Shown here one piece after another: positions 1-7,232 of a stretch of DNA of 12,108 bases. The notes under the pieces are model-generated. The model saw only the letters and a list, made by a program, of their open reading frames with translations, searched no databases and was not told the DNA's origin. Position numbers and translations under genes: made by a program. Numbering within the stretch: position 1 is the first letter of the stretch; each line of letters starts with the position of its first letter. Source of the DNA: Parachlamydiaceae bacterium (lineage in GTDB: Bacteria > Chlamydiota > Chlamydiia > Chlamydiales > Parachlamydiaceae); NCBI GenBank assembly GCA_013698165.1, contig JACCVN010000298.1, forward strand, positions 1-12,108, written 5' to 3'.

Positions 1-5
1 TACAG

Positions 6-35
6 TTGACACCTAGTGCACTATAAATGTTAAAT
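6..35 (+). promoter_or_regulatory. Weak promoter candidate before the aminopeptidase gene
   Basis: A perfect -35 hexamer TTGACA lies at 6-11 and a poor -10 (TTAAAT, 30-35) follows after 18 bases. Transcription would begin near 42, which places the ATG at 38 outside the message and agrees with translation starting at 104. The -10 match is weak, and upstream sequence is missing, so the gene could equally be read from a promoter outside the window. Confidence 0.2.
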
Positions 36-91
36 TTATGGATTGGGTGGCAAGCATCAGTGTCGCGCTGCGATCAATGAATTTATTTTAC

Positions 92-95
92 AGGT
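92..95 (+). promoter_or_regulatory. Ribosome binding site that fixes the aminopeptidase start at 104
   Basis: AGGT ends eight bases before the ATG at 104. The earlier in-frame ATGs at 38 and 77 have no purine-rich Shine-Dalgarno sequence in front of them. The residues they would add also do not look like the start of an M24B creatinase-like N-domain. Confidence 0.5.
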
Positions 96-103
96 ATCTT
101 ATC

Positions 104-1213
104 ATGAACTTCTTAGATAGATTGACAAAGTTGCAAAACATTTTAAATTACGATGGAGTCGATCTTTTAATTGTCGAAGATCCTACTGATCTCTACTACA
201 TGACAGGGTTGCAATTATCCGCAGGCAAGTTGTTGGTCGACCAGCAAAAGGCAACGCTTTTTGTCGATGGCCGCTATCGTGAAATGTGTGCAAAGCATAG
301 TCCCTACCCAGTATGTCCGGTCGATAAAGCTTCGCTTATTAGCTGGTTGGGAATGCCCGAAAATAACTACATAAATTTTATTGGCTTTGATACATCCAAA
401 ACCACTTATAAAAAATTTCTCGAATGGGAAGAGATTCTGTTAAAATCCTCTGATATTGAATCGAAAACCTCCAAAATGTCCCTAAAACCTATCGACAGCC
501 CTATTTCACCTCTCCGTCTAATCAAGGAAAAAGAAGAGATCGAATGCTTAAAAAAAGCAGGACTGCTTGGATCGTTAGGCTTTGATCTGGTTTGTAGCCA
601 CTTGAAAGAAGGGGTTACAGAACAGGAAATTGCAGCTGAATTGGAGATATTTTGGAAACGTCAAGGTGGGCAAGGATTAGCTTTCGAGTCGATTATCGCT
701 TTTGGGACCAATAGTTCGATGCCCCATTATCGCCCAAAGGATGTTCCTTTGGTTAAAGGAGATCCAGTTCTAATTGATATTGGAGTAAAGTTATACAATT
801 ACCATTCCGATATGACTCGCACAGTTTTTTTCGGCAAGCCTTCAGAAAAAATGTTGACAATCTATGATGTTGTTTTGGAAGCGCAGCTAAAATCTCTTGA
901 AATCTGCCGTCCGGGAACTTTGATCAAAGAGTTGGACAAAGCTGCTCGAGATCACATTATTTCAAAGGGTTTTGGAGAATACTTTTCTCATAATTTAGGG
1001 CATGGGGTCGGGTTAGAAATTCATGAATCTCCTACGATTAGCCAGACAGCCGCTGATGCTGACAAAGCATTAGAAGAGGGAATGGTGATCACTATCGAAC
1101 CAGGCATCTATCTACCTGATATTGGCGGCGTACGTATCGAAGATACAATTGTCATTACAGCCAGTGGCTATGAGAACATCACCCAGCGCTCCAAAGAACT
1201 AGTTGTGATCTAG
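104..1213 (+). CDS. pepP: Xaa-Pro aminopeptidase (M24 metallopeptidase, aminopeptidase P type)
   Basis: A cytosolic metallo-exopeptidase that should remove an N-terminal residue preceding proline, for peptide turnover. From the start at 104 it is 369 residues, normal for bacterial M24B enzymes. Residues 1 to about 130 form the creatinase-like N-domain (DPTDLYYMTG and LFVDGRYR motifs). The remainder is the pita-bread catalytic domain. All five expected metal ligands are visible: D225 (VLIDIG), D236 (HSDMTRT), H300 (HNLGHGVGL), E332 (ITIEPG) and E346 (GVRIEDT), so the enzyme should be active with two divalent metals. The N-terminal region reads like chlamydial PepP. A start at 38 would add 22 residues but lacks a ribosome binding site. 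The gene after it is 254 bases away, so it is probably a separate unit. PepP versus PepQ specificity cannot be settled by eye. Confidence 0.9.
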   Translation: MNFLDRLTKLQNILNYDGVDLLIVEDPTDLYYMTGLQLSAGKLLVDQQKATLFVDGRYREMCAKHSPYPVCPVDKASLISWLGMPENNYINFIGFDTSKTTYKKFLEWEEILLKSSDIESKTSKMSLKPIDSPISPLRLIKEKEEIECLKKAGLLGSLGFDLVCSHLKEGVTEQEIAAELEIFWKRQGGQGLAFESIIAFGTNSSMPHYRPKDVPLVKGDPVLIDIGVKLYNYHSDMTRTVFFGKPSEKMLTIYDVVLEAQLKSLEICRPGTLIKELDKAARDHIISKGFGEYFSHNLGHGVGLEIHESPTISQTAADADKALEEGMVITIEPGIYLPDIGGVRIEDTIVITASGYENITQRSKELVVI

Positions 1214-1230
1214 ATAAAAATTTAGTACGA

Positions 1231-1256
1231 GCAAAATTGAATATATATAATTTTGT
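1231..1256 (+). terminator. Weak AT-rich hairpin after pepP
   Basis: CAAAATT (1232-1238) and AATTTTG (1249-1255) pair around a 10-base AT loop, with a possible extra G-T pair outside. Only one or two pairs are GC and the following T-tract is broken (TTATTT), so it is a poor intrinsic terminator at best. A perfect TATAAT (1246-1251) lies inside it but has no matching -35 box. Confidence 0.2.
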
Positions 1257-1396
1257 TATTTGAAAAGGTGAAATTTAACTTAAAATGTGAAGAGGCATCT
1301 AAGTAAATTTTCTATAAATTTATTTTTAAAGGGAATTTCTTAGGGGATATTTTTCGTCAATTTTTAGATGCTTTAAATCGTATAGATTTTCTTCTT

Positions 1397-1449
1397 GAGT
1401 TTTATTTGAAAACTCTCTATGAAACAGACTTTGCAATGAAGTCTTTCAT
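1397..1449 (+). other. Two small hairpins in the leader of the coiled-coil gene
   Basis: GAGTTTT (1397-1403) pairs perfectly with AAAACTC (1409-1415) around a five-base loop. ATGAA (1436-1440) pairs with TTCAT (1445-1449) around GTCT. The second hairpin ends just before the ribosome binding site GGAAGGAA (1450-1457), 10 bases ahead of the ATG at 1468. The pairings are seen directly. A role in mRNA stability or initiation is only inferred, and hairpins this short occur by chance in AT-rich DNA. Confidence 0.25.
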
Positions 1450-1467
1450 GGAAGGAATCCCTACATA

Positions 1468-4400
1468 ATGAGTAATGATCCTTTTAATTTTCAAAAAGTT
1501 CAAACAAGAAAAGAATTTCGTCATCTACCACCAGGCCACAATATGGATCAAAGAAAGTATAGTTTTGATGAGCAGGATCACCCCTCAAAATCGAATAAAA
1601 AGTTCGGAGCAACAGCAATAGCGCTTGCAATAGTTTCTAGCCTATGTGCGTGTATGGTCGGTTATGAAATAGTGCGGGCTAATCTAAGTTCAGATCTGCC
1701 GGATACAACCCTTACGACTTTAAAAAAGAAGTCCCTACTGGTCAGTAAGCCTGATTCAAAGGGATCAAGATTTATTGCCTCCGGCAATGAAGGGGAAGAT
1801 GACTATCAGCTTCTGATTTTAAAGGAACAGAATAGGCAGCAAGGGGAAAAGATTAAGCTTCTTCGTCAAGAGCTAATGGAAAAAATGCAAAATGCGCAAG
1901 AAATCAAAAGCTCTCTCTTTAAATATGAGGGGGAGGCTGGCGATAGGACAATGATCGCGGAACTTCAGAGAGAATTAACAACCAAACATCAACAAGGCGA
2001 CCAGCTTAAGATCAAAATCTCTTATTTAGATATTGAAACCACAGAATTGCAAAAGAAGATTACTCAGCTAGAAGTGACTAGAGATACTTTAATGGGCATG
2101 ATGGAAAATGTACAAGCTTCCTATGGCCATGAAAAAGCAGCGTTAAAAGAGCAATTTAATGTTGCTCAAAACTCTGTATTGGCTGAGAAAGCTGAAGTTG
2201 AAAAAAAATTGCAAGTGCTTGAGCTCACTCAACAGCTTTTAGCTGATGCCTTAAGGCAAAAATCGATATCCATTGAGAAACTGGAAGAAGAATTAGCTTT
2301 TAACGAGCTCATCGTCACCGACAAGTCTGCAGAATTGCATCTTCTGCTTTTGCAGCATTCCCTTTCAGATGAAAAGACTAGAAAAGATACCTTAGAGCTT
2401 GTAACCAATATAGAATTTGAGCTTACCGCCCACGAGATTGCAAAACAGAAATTTCTGACCGCTTTGAATGACAAGGCGACCTTAATTGCTGAATTGGAAA
2501 ATGAATACATTGAACAGGAAAGGCTTAGCACAAGCAGAGGAACATTATTATCAGGCCTTGAAAACCGTGCTAATGAGAATGCTAGAGATTTTATTTTGAC
2601 CCTAGAGCTGGAAGCGTTGCGTACGCAACAAATGCAGCTTGAGCATGGACAAACGGTACAAACACACCAAAATCAGCATCAGGAAAATAAGAAAAAAATC
2701 GAAGACCTCGAAGCCACCCTCAAATTGAAAGAATCTCAGATGTCTCCAAAAGAATTGGAAATGCTCAGTTTGGTAGACTTACATTATTTCAATGATCAGG
2801 TAGCGGCAAACCAACTTGAAGGTGTCGTTACTTCTCATCACGTAGAATCGATTAAAGGGGAAATTCTTGATCGCCAACTTCAAACTGCTCATTCCAAGAT
2901 TTCTGAACTAGAGCGCCTTCAAGAAGAGCTGAACCATTCATCATTTGCATCATTGCAGTATAATGATCAGCTTAGTCGGCAGCTGGCCGGTAAAGAGCTG
3001 CAACTCGCCGATCATGAACTTCAATTGCGCTTGATCGTAGAGTCACATCAAAACGGCAAACAATCTGCTGGTGAAGAAGCTCAAAAGCTTGTGGACCTTA
3101 TTGAGACAGAACAATTGCATAATCAGCTTCTTGCAGCGGAATTAGAGGCTGCCAAGAAAGAAGCGGAAGTTCAGAAAAACTTAACGATCCTTTTAGAAGC
3201 CCGTTTAGAAGTGCTGGGAGAAGAGACAAACTATCTTGAAGAGGCCCTTCATGGCAACAAAAAAGCTAAGGCCGATGCTGAGCAGCATATGAATACTATC
3301 GTGCTGAAGCATGCCGAAGAAATTGATCGTGCAGCAAATCTAGAGAGTGAACTTGGGCTGGCCATGCAGCAGTTATTTGACAGAGAAGCTGCATTGGCAA
3401 TGATGGAAGATGCTCTGAAGCAGAAGGAAAGAGAATTTACCTTAACTCAAGACGCCCATAAAGATTCGAAGGGCAAGCTTGAAGGGACGGCAAATCTTTT
3501 TGGCATGCGTTTAGAATCTCTTCTTTTAGAGACCAATGAGCTGGAAGCTGCGTTAAAAACTGCCAAAGTTCTTTTAGATGGAAAAGAGAGCGAGCTGGAT
3601 AGCTTCAAATCTAATTCAGAAGAGCAAATTAGCGCGCTAAAACAACACAATTCAAATGAAGCCGAACGTGCTACACGTTTGGAATATGCGCTTAAAAATA
3701 ATTCGCATCAGCTGGAGCATAGGGAAGCTGATCTTTCAGTGTTGAGAGAAAACCTTAATCGAAAAGAAAGTGATCTTGAGAAGCTAGCGAATACCCACCA
3801 AGAAACGAAGGCTAAGCTTGAAGAATCAGTTTATTTATTGGGAGTGCGTTTAGAAGCCCTTCTTTTGGAGTCTAGCCAGCTTGAGTTAGCCGTGAGTACA
3901 TCTGCAAGTCTTTTAATGCGTAAAGATGCTGAGCTTGCTCAAATTAAAGATGGTCATCATGCTTCAAAAGGCAAGTTAGAAGACTCAGCCAATTTATTAG
4001 GACTTCGCTTAGAAGCTCTGCTTTTGGAAGCCAATGTACTTGAAGAAGCTCTTTCTACATCTAAACTTTTGTTGGATCAGAGGGAAAAAGACCTTGCCAC
4101 CATTAAATTAGATAAAGATGCTGCAGAGCAGCAAATAACCCTTCTCCGACAAAACCACTCGAATGAACAGTATCGCTCGACCAATCTGGAAGTCGACCTT
4201 GAAACTGCTCTACAAGTGCTTCTCGATAAAGAAGTGGCTATTGCAAAATTATATGATGCTCTTGATCAAAAGGAAAATGAGCTTGCTCAAACAAAAGCAA
4301 ATCATCATGAGCTAAAAGAGAAGTTTGATTCCTCCTCAGAGCTGATTACCAATCGCATTGAAGAGCTTTCCTTAGAAGCAAGTCACCTTGAAAAGGCATT

Positions 4401-5157
4401 GATTTCTTCTAAAGCTGCTCTTGATCAAAGAGAAAATGAACTTGCAACGCTTAAATCTCATAAAAATGATGCTGAGAAGCAGGCGAATTATTTTAAAGAG
4501 CACCATGCCAACGAATATAATCGTGCTTCAAATTTAGAGAATCACCTGGAATTAACATCAGAGCGTTTATCTGAGAATGAAGCAGCGCTCACAAAATTGA
4601 AAGAAGCCCTAAAGCAAAAGGAATCTGAATTCTCTCAATTCCATGTTCATCATAGCGAAGTAAAAGGCAATCTTGAAGAAATGACTAATATTTTAAGTAC
4701 TCGATTGGAGCTTTTAGCTGATGAAGCTAGCGAGCTTGAGAGTGCTTTGGAAGTTGCCAGAAGTCATCTTGATTACAAGGAAAAGACACAGCGTGAAACA
4801 ATCGACCTTTTAGAAAATGACCTTGTCGCTAATCTGCAAAAGGTTATTGATTTGGAAAGTTCTATCAGTGACCTTAAAGAGCAATTGGAAGATGAAAGTA
4901 GAAGTAGAAAGCAACTGCAGAGGCAGCTTGCAAATTCAGCAGGGAAGGAAGGAGCGCATGGAGAGGTTCAATATCTTAAAGAGCATTTAGCCAAGCTTGC
5001 TGAAGAAGCCAATAAGCTCGAAGATGCTCTTGCCCTCGAACGTCAAGAAAAGCACTTTATCACTACCGAGCTTTCAAATGCCCAATACCAATTGGAAAGA
5101 CTCTCTAAGCTTGTGGACAATAATAACGCAAATAGTTCTACAGCCGATAAGCACTAG
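1468..5157 (+). CDS. Giant membrane-anchored coiled-coil protein of unknown function
   Basis: A 1229-residue protein I do not recognise as a named family. Residues 1-45 are polar and basic (ending KSNKK). Residues 46-69 form one hydrophobic segment, probably an uncleaved signal anchor that leaves the rest outside the cytoplasm. From about 110 to the end it is Glu/Leu/Lys/Ala/Gln-rich coiled coil with only one proline after residue 95 (P427). The second half is modular: a 53-residue unit (key residues KE, H, K-KLE, RLEALLLEA, LE-AL) begins at 650, 763, 816, 932 and 1048, mostly alternating with a 60-63-residue unit (key residues AEQQ, H-NE, NLE). A lipoprotein reading of LCAC (59-62) is possible but the n-region is unusually long. 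The ribosome binding site is GGAAGGAA at 1450-1457. A secreted propeller gene follows after 18 bases, in frame, suggesting joint expression. A structural, tethering or host-contact role is speculation. Confidence 0.85.
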   Translation: MSNDPFNFQKVQTRKEFRHLPPGHNMDQRKYSFDEQDHPSKSNKKFGATAIALAIVSSLCACMVGYEIVRANLSSDLPDTTLTTLKKKSLLVSKPDSKGSRFIASGNEGEDDYQLLILKEQNRQQGEKIKLLRQELMEKMQNAQEIKSSLFKYEGEAGDRTMIAELQRELTTKHQQGDQLKIKISYLDIETTELQKKITQLEVTRDTLMGMMENVQASYGHEKAALKEQFNVAQNSVLAEKAEVEKKLQVLELTQQLLADALRQKSISIEKLEEELAFNELIVTDKSAELHLLLLQHSLSDEKTRKDTLELVTNIEFELTAHEIAKQKFLTALNDKATLIAELENEYIEQERLSTSRGTLLSGLENRANENARDFILTLELEALRTQQMQLEHGQTVQTHQNQHQENKKKIEDLEATLKLKESQMSPKELEMLSLVDLHYFNDQVAANQLEGVVTSHHVESIKGEILDRQLQTAHSKISELERLQEELNHSSFASLQYNDQLSRQLAGKELQLADHELQLRLIVESHQNGKQSAGEEAQKLVDLIETEQLHNQLLAAELEAAKKEAEVQKNLTILLEARLEVLGEETNYLEEALHGNKKAKADAEQHMNTIVLKHAEEIDRAANLESELGLAMQQLFDREAALAMMEDALKQKEREFTLTQDAHKDSKGKLEGTANLFGMRLESLLLETNELEAALKTAKVLLDGKESELDSFKSNSEEQISALKQHNSNEAERATRLEYALKNNSHQLEHREADLSVLRENLNRKESDLEKLANTHQETKAKLEESVYLLGVRLEALLLESSQLELAVSTSASLLMRKDAELAQIKDGHHASKGKLEDSANLLGLRLEALLLEANVLEEALSTSKLLLDQREKDLATIKLDKDAAEQQITLLRQNHSNEQYRSTNLEVDLETALQVLLDKEVAIAKLYDALDQKENELAQTKANHHELKEKFDSSSELITNRIEELSLEASHLEKALISSKAALDQRENELATLKSHKNDAEKQANYFKEHHANEYNRASNLENHLELTSERLSENEAALTKLKEALKQKESEFSQFHVHHSEVKGNLEEMTNILSTRLELLADEASELESALEVARSHLDYKEKTQRETIDLLENDLVANLQKVIDLESSISDLKEQLEDESRSRKQLQRQLANSAGKEGAHGEVQYLKEHLAKLAEEANKLEDALALERQEKHFITTELSNAQYQLERLSKLVDNNNANSSTADKH
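3415..4767 (+). repeat. Modular repeat array inside the coiled-coil gene
   Basis: Module A (53 codons) starts at 3415, 3754, 3913, 4261 and 4609. Module B follows the first, third and fourth copies, with 60, 63 and 63 codons, so the order is A-B-A-A-B-A-B-A. Two A modules are adjacent at 3754 and 3913, as if one B had been lost or one A duplicated. Degenerate copies extend upstream: a B-like stretch before residue 650 and the second half of an A before that. The copies are clear in protein and only loosely similar in DNA, so the duplications are old. Confidence 0.75.
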
Positions 5158-5175
5158 AACCTGAGGTTCAATTCG

Positions 5176-6279
5176 ATGTACTTGATCTTGCTAGCATGTT
5201 TTGTTTTGATACCAATGCAGCAGCATGCTGTTGTCATTGAACAAATGAAAAAAATACCCGAGTCTTCATCTTACAAGATGCAGTTTATCGACTTAGGGGA
5301 AACTGACATTCCGCTTGACCAGTTGAACTATTATGCGTTGCCCGTAACCTATGCTCCCCAAATTAATGACCAACGACAAGTGACTTGTAATCAAATTAAT
5401 TTTGGCGTTGTTAGAGGGACTTCCCCGGATTTTATCAGCCCTCAAATTTCTTCGATAAAATCGAAGTGCTATGGGATCAATAATCTTGGGGACATTATTC
5501 TTGGATTTGAGCGGCATCATTATGACATCGATTGGATGCTCTGGTCGCAAAAAAACTTCACTACCATTGGGTCAAAGCGCATCGAACTGGACGATGTGCA
5601 AGGTACTGATCTGCATTTGCGTTCCATTAATGATTCTAAAATGGCTGTTGGCCTTTTTAAACCTGCCGGAATGCTGCGGCCTGTTATATGGACTCCAGAA
5701 GATGGCTTGCACCATTTGGGCTATTATTTAGGCTGGGATATTGCAGGTGTCATCTGGGATGTCAACAGTTCCGGAACTGTTGTTGGCTATATCAACGAAG
5801 ACACGCTGAAAACACCCTTTCTATGGAGCAAAGCCAAAGGCTTAAGTAGATTAACGCACTTTAAACAGCATTGGAAAGAAACGACACATCATCATTTGGA
5901 TGCGTTTCCTCTTTTTGCAGATTTAGTGATAAGCGATAATAACCTTCTTTATGGAACCTTTTGGGCTAATCCTCAAGATCAAACCGGACCGACCTATGCA
6001 TTTTGGTGGGATTCACAGTCCGACAGTTTCCGTAAATTAGATCTCGATGGCATGCGCATCAATGCGATCAGCTCTACTGACACGCTAGTCGGCTCTTGGA
6101 ACGGGCAGGCAGCCCTCTGTGACACGGGCAATCGTCCAGTAGCTCTTGCAGCCCTTGCAAAAGACCTCAGTCCTGATTGGAAGCTCATTGACGCTACAGA
6201 CATTAATAATCATGGTGATATCGTGGGCTACGCCCTCTTTAAGAACAAACCCCATTACTTCATGCTCAAAAGATTGTAG
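5176..6279 (+). CDS. Predicted secreted HAF-repeat (beta-propeller-like) protein
   Basis: A 367-residue protein with a hydrophobic N-terminus (about residues 1-18), a likely but atypical signal peptide because it has no basic residue before the hydrophobic core. Seven motifs of the type I-N-x-x-G-x-hydrophobic-x-G occur: QIND (62), GINNLGDIILG (100), SINDSKMAVG (150), DVNSSGTVVG (195), VISDNNLLYG (251), AISSTDTLVG (297) and DINNHGDIVG (342). Several are followed 15-25 residues later by an FLW, VIW or AFWW strand. This is the pattern of extracellular HAF repeats, which are thought to form propeller blades. No catalytic site is visible. The ATG at 5176 follows GAGG (5163-5166) by nine bases. 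It lies 18 bases after the coiled-coil gene in the same frame, so the two probably share a message. Its partner or ligand is unknown. Confidence 0.75.
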   Translation: MYLILLACFVLIPMQQHAVVIEQMKKIPESSSYKMQFIDLGETDIPLDQLNYYALPVTYAPQINDQRQVTCNQINFGVVRGTSPDFISPQISSIKSKCYGINNLGDIILGFERHHYDIDWMLWSQKNFTTIGSKRIELDDVQGTDLHLRSINDSKMAVGLFKPAGMLRPVIWTPEDGLHHLGYYLGWDIAGVIWDVNSSGTVVGYINEDTLKTPFLWSKAKGLSRLTHFKQHWKETTHHHLDAFPLFADLVISDNNLLYGTFWANPQDQTGPTYAFWWDSQSDSFRKLDLDGMRINAISSTDTLVGSWNGQAALCDTGNRPVALAALAKDLSPDWKLIDATDINNHGDIVGYALFKNKPHYFMLKRL

Positions 6280-6321
6280 CTCAGCATTCTGATACCGTGT
6301 TTGGGCGGTCCCGAATTATTG

Positions 6322-6577
6322 ACATCGTTTACACTTTAACTCAAAGAGATCGTTTAACCCTGTGTTACGCTTCACAAGCCGCCCCTGCGGGACTTATATT
6401 CAACTATTGCCTACCCATAGTTTGCCCCTGGTCCGACCAAGTCACATAGGTTACACTTTAACACAACCACATCGTTTACACTTTAACTCAAAGACATCGT
6501 TTACACCCTGTATTACGCTTCACAAGCCGCCCCTGCGGGACTTATATTCAACTATTGCCTACCCATAGTTTGCCCCT
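6322..6577. repeat. Direct repeat pair (about 108 bases each)
   Basis: Positions 6322-6429 recur at 6469-6577 with about three differences (two substitutions and one inserted base). The first part of each copy contains a 25-base unit beginning ACATCGTTTACACTTTAAC, and fragments of it recur at about 6346-6360, 6449-6468 and 6494-6509. The remaining 72 bases (6358-6429 and 6506-6577) differ at one position. The first copy stops matching after TTTGCCCCT (6421-6429), whereas the second runs on as the inverted-repeat arm, so the first looks like a truncated copy. Confidence 0.85.
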
Positions 6578-6596
6578 ATCGGGACTACACTATGGG
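6562..6596. repeat. Hairpin inside the left repeat arm
   Basis: CCCATAG (6562-6568) pairs with CTATGGG (6590-6596) around 21 bases that contain an inner CCC/GGG pairing. A matching hairpin is kept in the right arm. The seven-base stem is unchanged between arms although the bases around it differ. Confidence 0.6.
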
Positions 6597-6609
6597 CTTT
6601 ACACAATTA

Positions 6610-6670
6610 GCCCCATTCGGGGCATTCGGGGCATAAGGCATTACAACTCGCTCATTGCCCATTTGGGCAA
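6610..6670. repeat. Two short GC hairpins at the inner edge of the left arm
   Basis: GCCCC (6610-6614) pairs with GGGGC (6619-6623) around ATTC, ending the arm; the right arm starts with the equivalent structure at 6749. A second hairpin, TTGCCC (6655-6660) with GGGCAA (6665-6670), lies in the spacer. Neither is followed by a run of T on either strand, so they do not look like intrinsic terminators, although they may slow polymerase between the two convergent gene blocks. Confidence 0.45.
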
Positions 6671-6775
6671 AATTCACATAGTTTTGAAGAACAAAATTTG
6701 TCAATTTAAATGGCTGAACCTTTTACCTCAAATCAACACTTTAAAGAAGCCCCGAATGGGGATAATTGTGTAAAG

Positions 6776-6810
6776 CCCATAGTGTAGACCCAATAGGGGC
6801 AAACTATGGG
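6776..6810. repeat. Hairpin inside the right repeat arm
   Basis: CCCATAG (6776-6782) pairs with CTATGGG (6804-6810), with an inner CCC-AATA-GGG pairing. This is the reverse-complement counterpart of the hairpin at 6562-6596. Confidence 0.6.
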
Positions 6811-6866
6811 TTGGGAATATTTGAATAAAAGTCCTGAAGGGGCGGCTTGTGAAGCGAAATACAGGG

Positions 6867-7232
6867 CCTTTAAACTCCGAAGTTTCTTTATAATGGAACT
6901 AAATCTTAGCTTTGCTATATGACTTATAAATTTTTCAAGATTTGAAAGTACTATGATTACCGAGCATGTTCTAAGTCCAGGCACTCTTGCGATAGATTGG
7001 GTCGTAAATTCTCTCTTTATCGTCACCTCTTGTTCCGTCGCTTTCTTGGGCAGAGTTAAATTGTTTTGATTCAGCAAAATGATTTGGTTGACCTGATAAT
7101 TAAGGTGTTAAAAAAAACACTCATGTGAGAAATACAGAGAATCGAAAAGAGATTGCTGCCAAAGCATCATTCTAACGTGCTGCTACGCGAACTGGTTCAA
7201 CATCTTTGGTCCATTCTTTAGATATTGGAGTT
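6867..7232. other. Unassigned stretch between the repeat and the cyo operon
   Basis: Some 366 bases without a supportable gene. A 114-codon minus-strand frame crosses it (7077 to 6733) but its C-terminal third is the translated repeat arm and I recognise no domain. A 30-codon plus-strand frame without a start codon lies at 7129-7221. The stretch is probably the untranslated 3' end of the cyo message plus decayed DNA. Confidence 0.5.
7101..7130 (-). terminator. Possible cyo operon terminator
   Basis: On the minus strand a weak stem (CAC-ATGA-GTG) runs straight into eight T residues (positions 7117-7110), and GTGTT/AACAC can also pair across the T-run. It lies about 110 bases after the cyoE stop. 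The stem is short, so termination here is uncertain. Confidence 0.25.

Larger units (their letters stand above)
6506..6866. repeat. Large inverted repeat (118-base arms, 125-base spacer)
   Basis: The arm at 6506-6623 matches the reverse complement of 6749-6866 over 118 bases with ten substitutions and no gap. The outer ends are CCCTGTA and TACAGGG. The inner ends are the GCCCC/GGGGC hairpins. The 125 bases between the arms (6624-6748) hold no gene. The arrangement suggests two insertions in opposite orientation of a dispersed non-coding repeat, or a small non-autonomous element. No transposase or target-site duplication is visible. Read as protein, most arm differences would change amino acids, so coding selection is unlikely. 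Confidence 0.85.

Noticed and set aside
38..103. Upstream start codons of pepP at 38 and 77
   Set aside because: No ribosome binding site precedes them, whereas the ATG at 104 has AGGT at eight bases and gives a typical family N-terminus.
2229..3650. Minus-strand frames inside the coiled-coil gene (2229-2531, 3447-3650)
   Set aside because: Ser/Leu/Phe-rich antisense shadows of Glu/Leu/Lys-rich coiled-coil codons, with no independent support.
5176..5201. Lipoprotein signal (LLAC, residues 5-8) in the propeller protein
   Set aside because: The cysteine comes after only seven residues with no basic n-region, too short for a type II signal peptide.
5293..6203. Other-frame ORFs inside the propeller gene (5293-5550, 5471-5731, 5994-6203)
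   Set aside because: They overlap a well supported coding sequence with repeated propeller motifs and have no recognisable domains.
6610..6670. GC hairpins as a classical intrinsic terminator for the left block
   Set aside because: No run of T follows the stems on either strand; they belong to the repeat element.
6362..6773. Two short plus-strand open frames (6362-6568 and 6555-6773)
   Set aside because: They lie within the direct and inverted repeat copies. The two repeat copies are read in different frames within one of these ORFs, and no ribosome binding site or domain supports translation.
6733..7077. 114-codon minus-strand open frame
   Set aside because: Its last third is the translated repeat arm. 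Compared with the other arm in the same frame, most differences change the amino acid, so there is no sign of coding selection. The N-terminal part matches no family I know.
7129..7221. 30-codon plus-strand frame that looks peptide-like
   Set aside because: It has no start codon, is bounded by stops and is too short to distinguish from chance. It could be a gene remnant but nothing supports that.
6280..7232. CRISPR array or insertion sequence with transposase
   Set aside because: Repeats are not evenly spaced with unique spacers, and no transposase frame or DDE motif is visible in the region.
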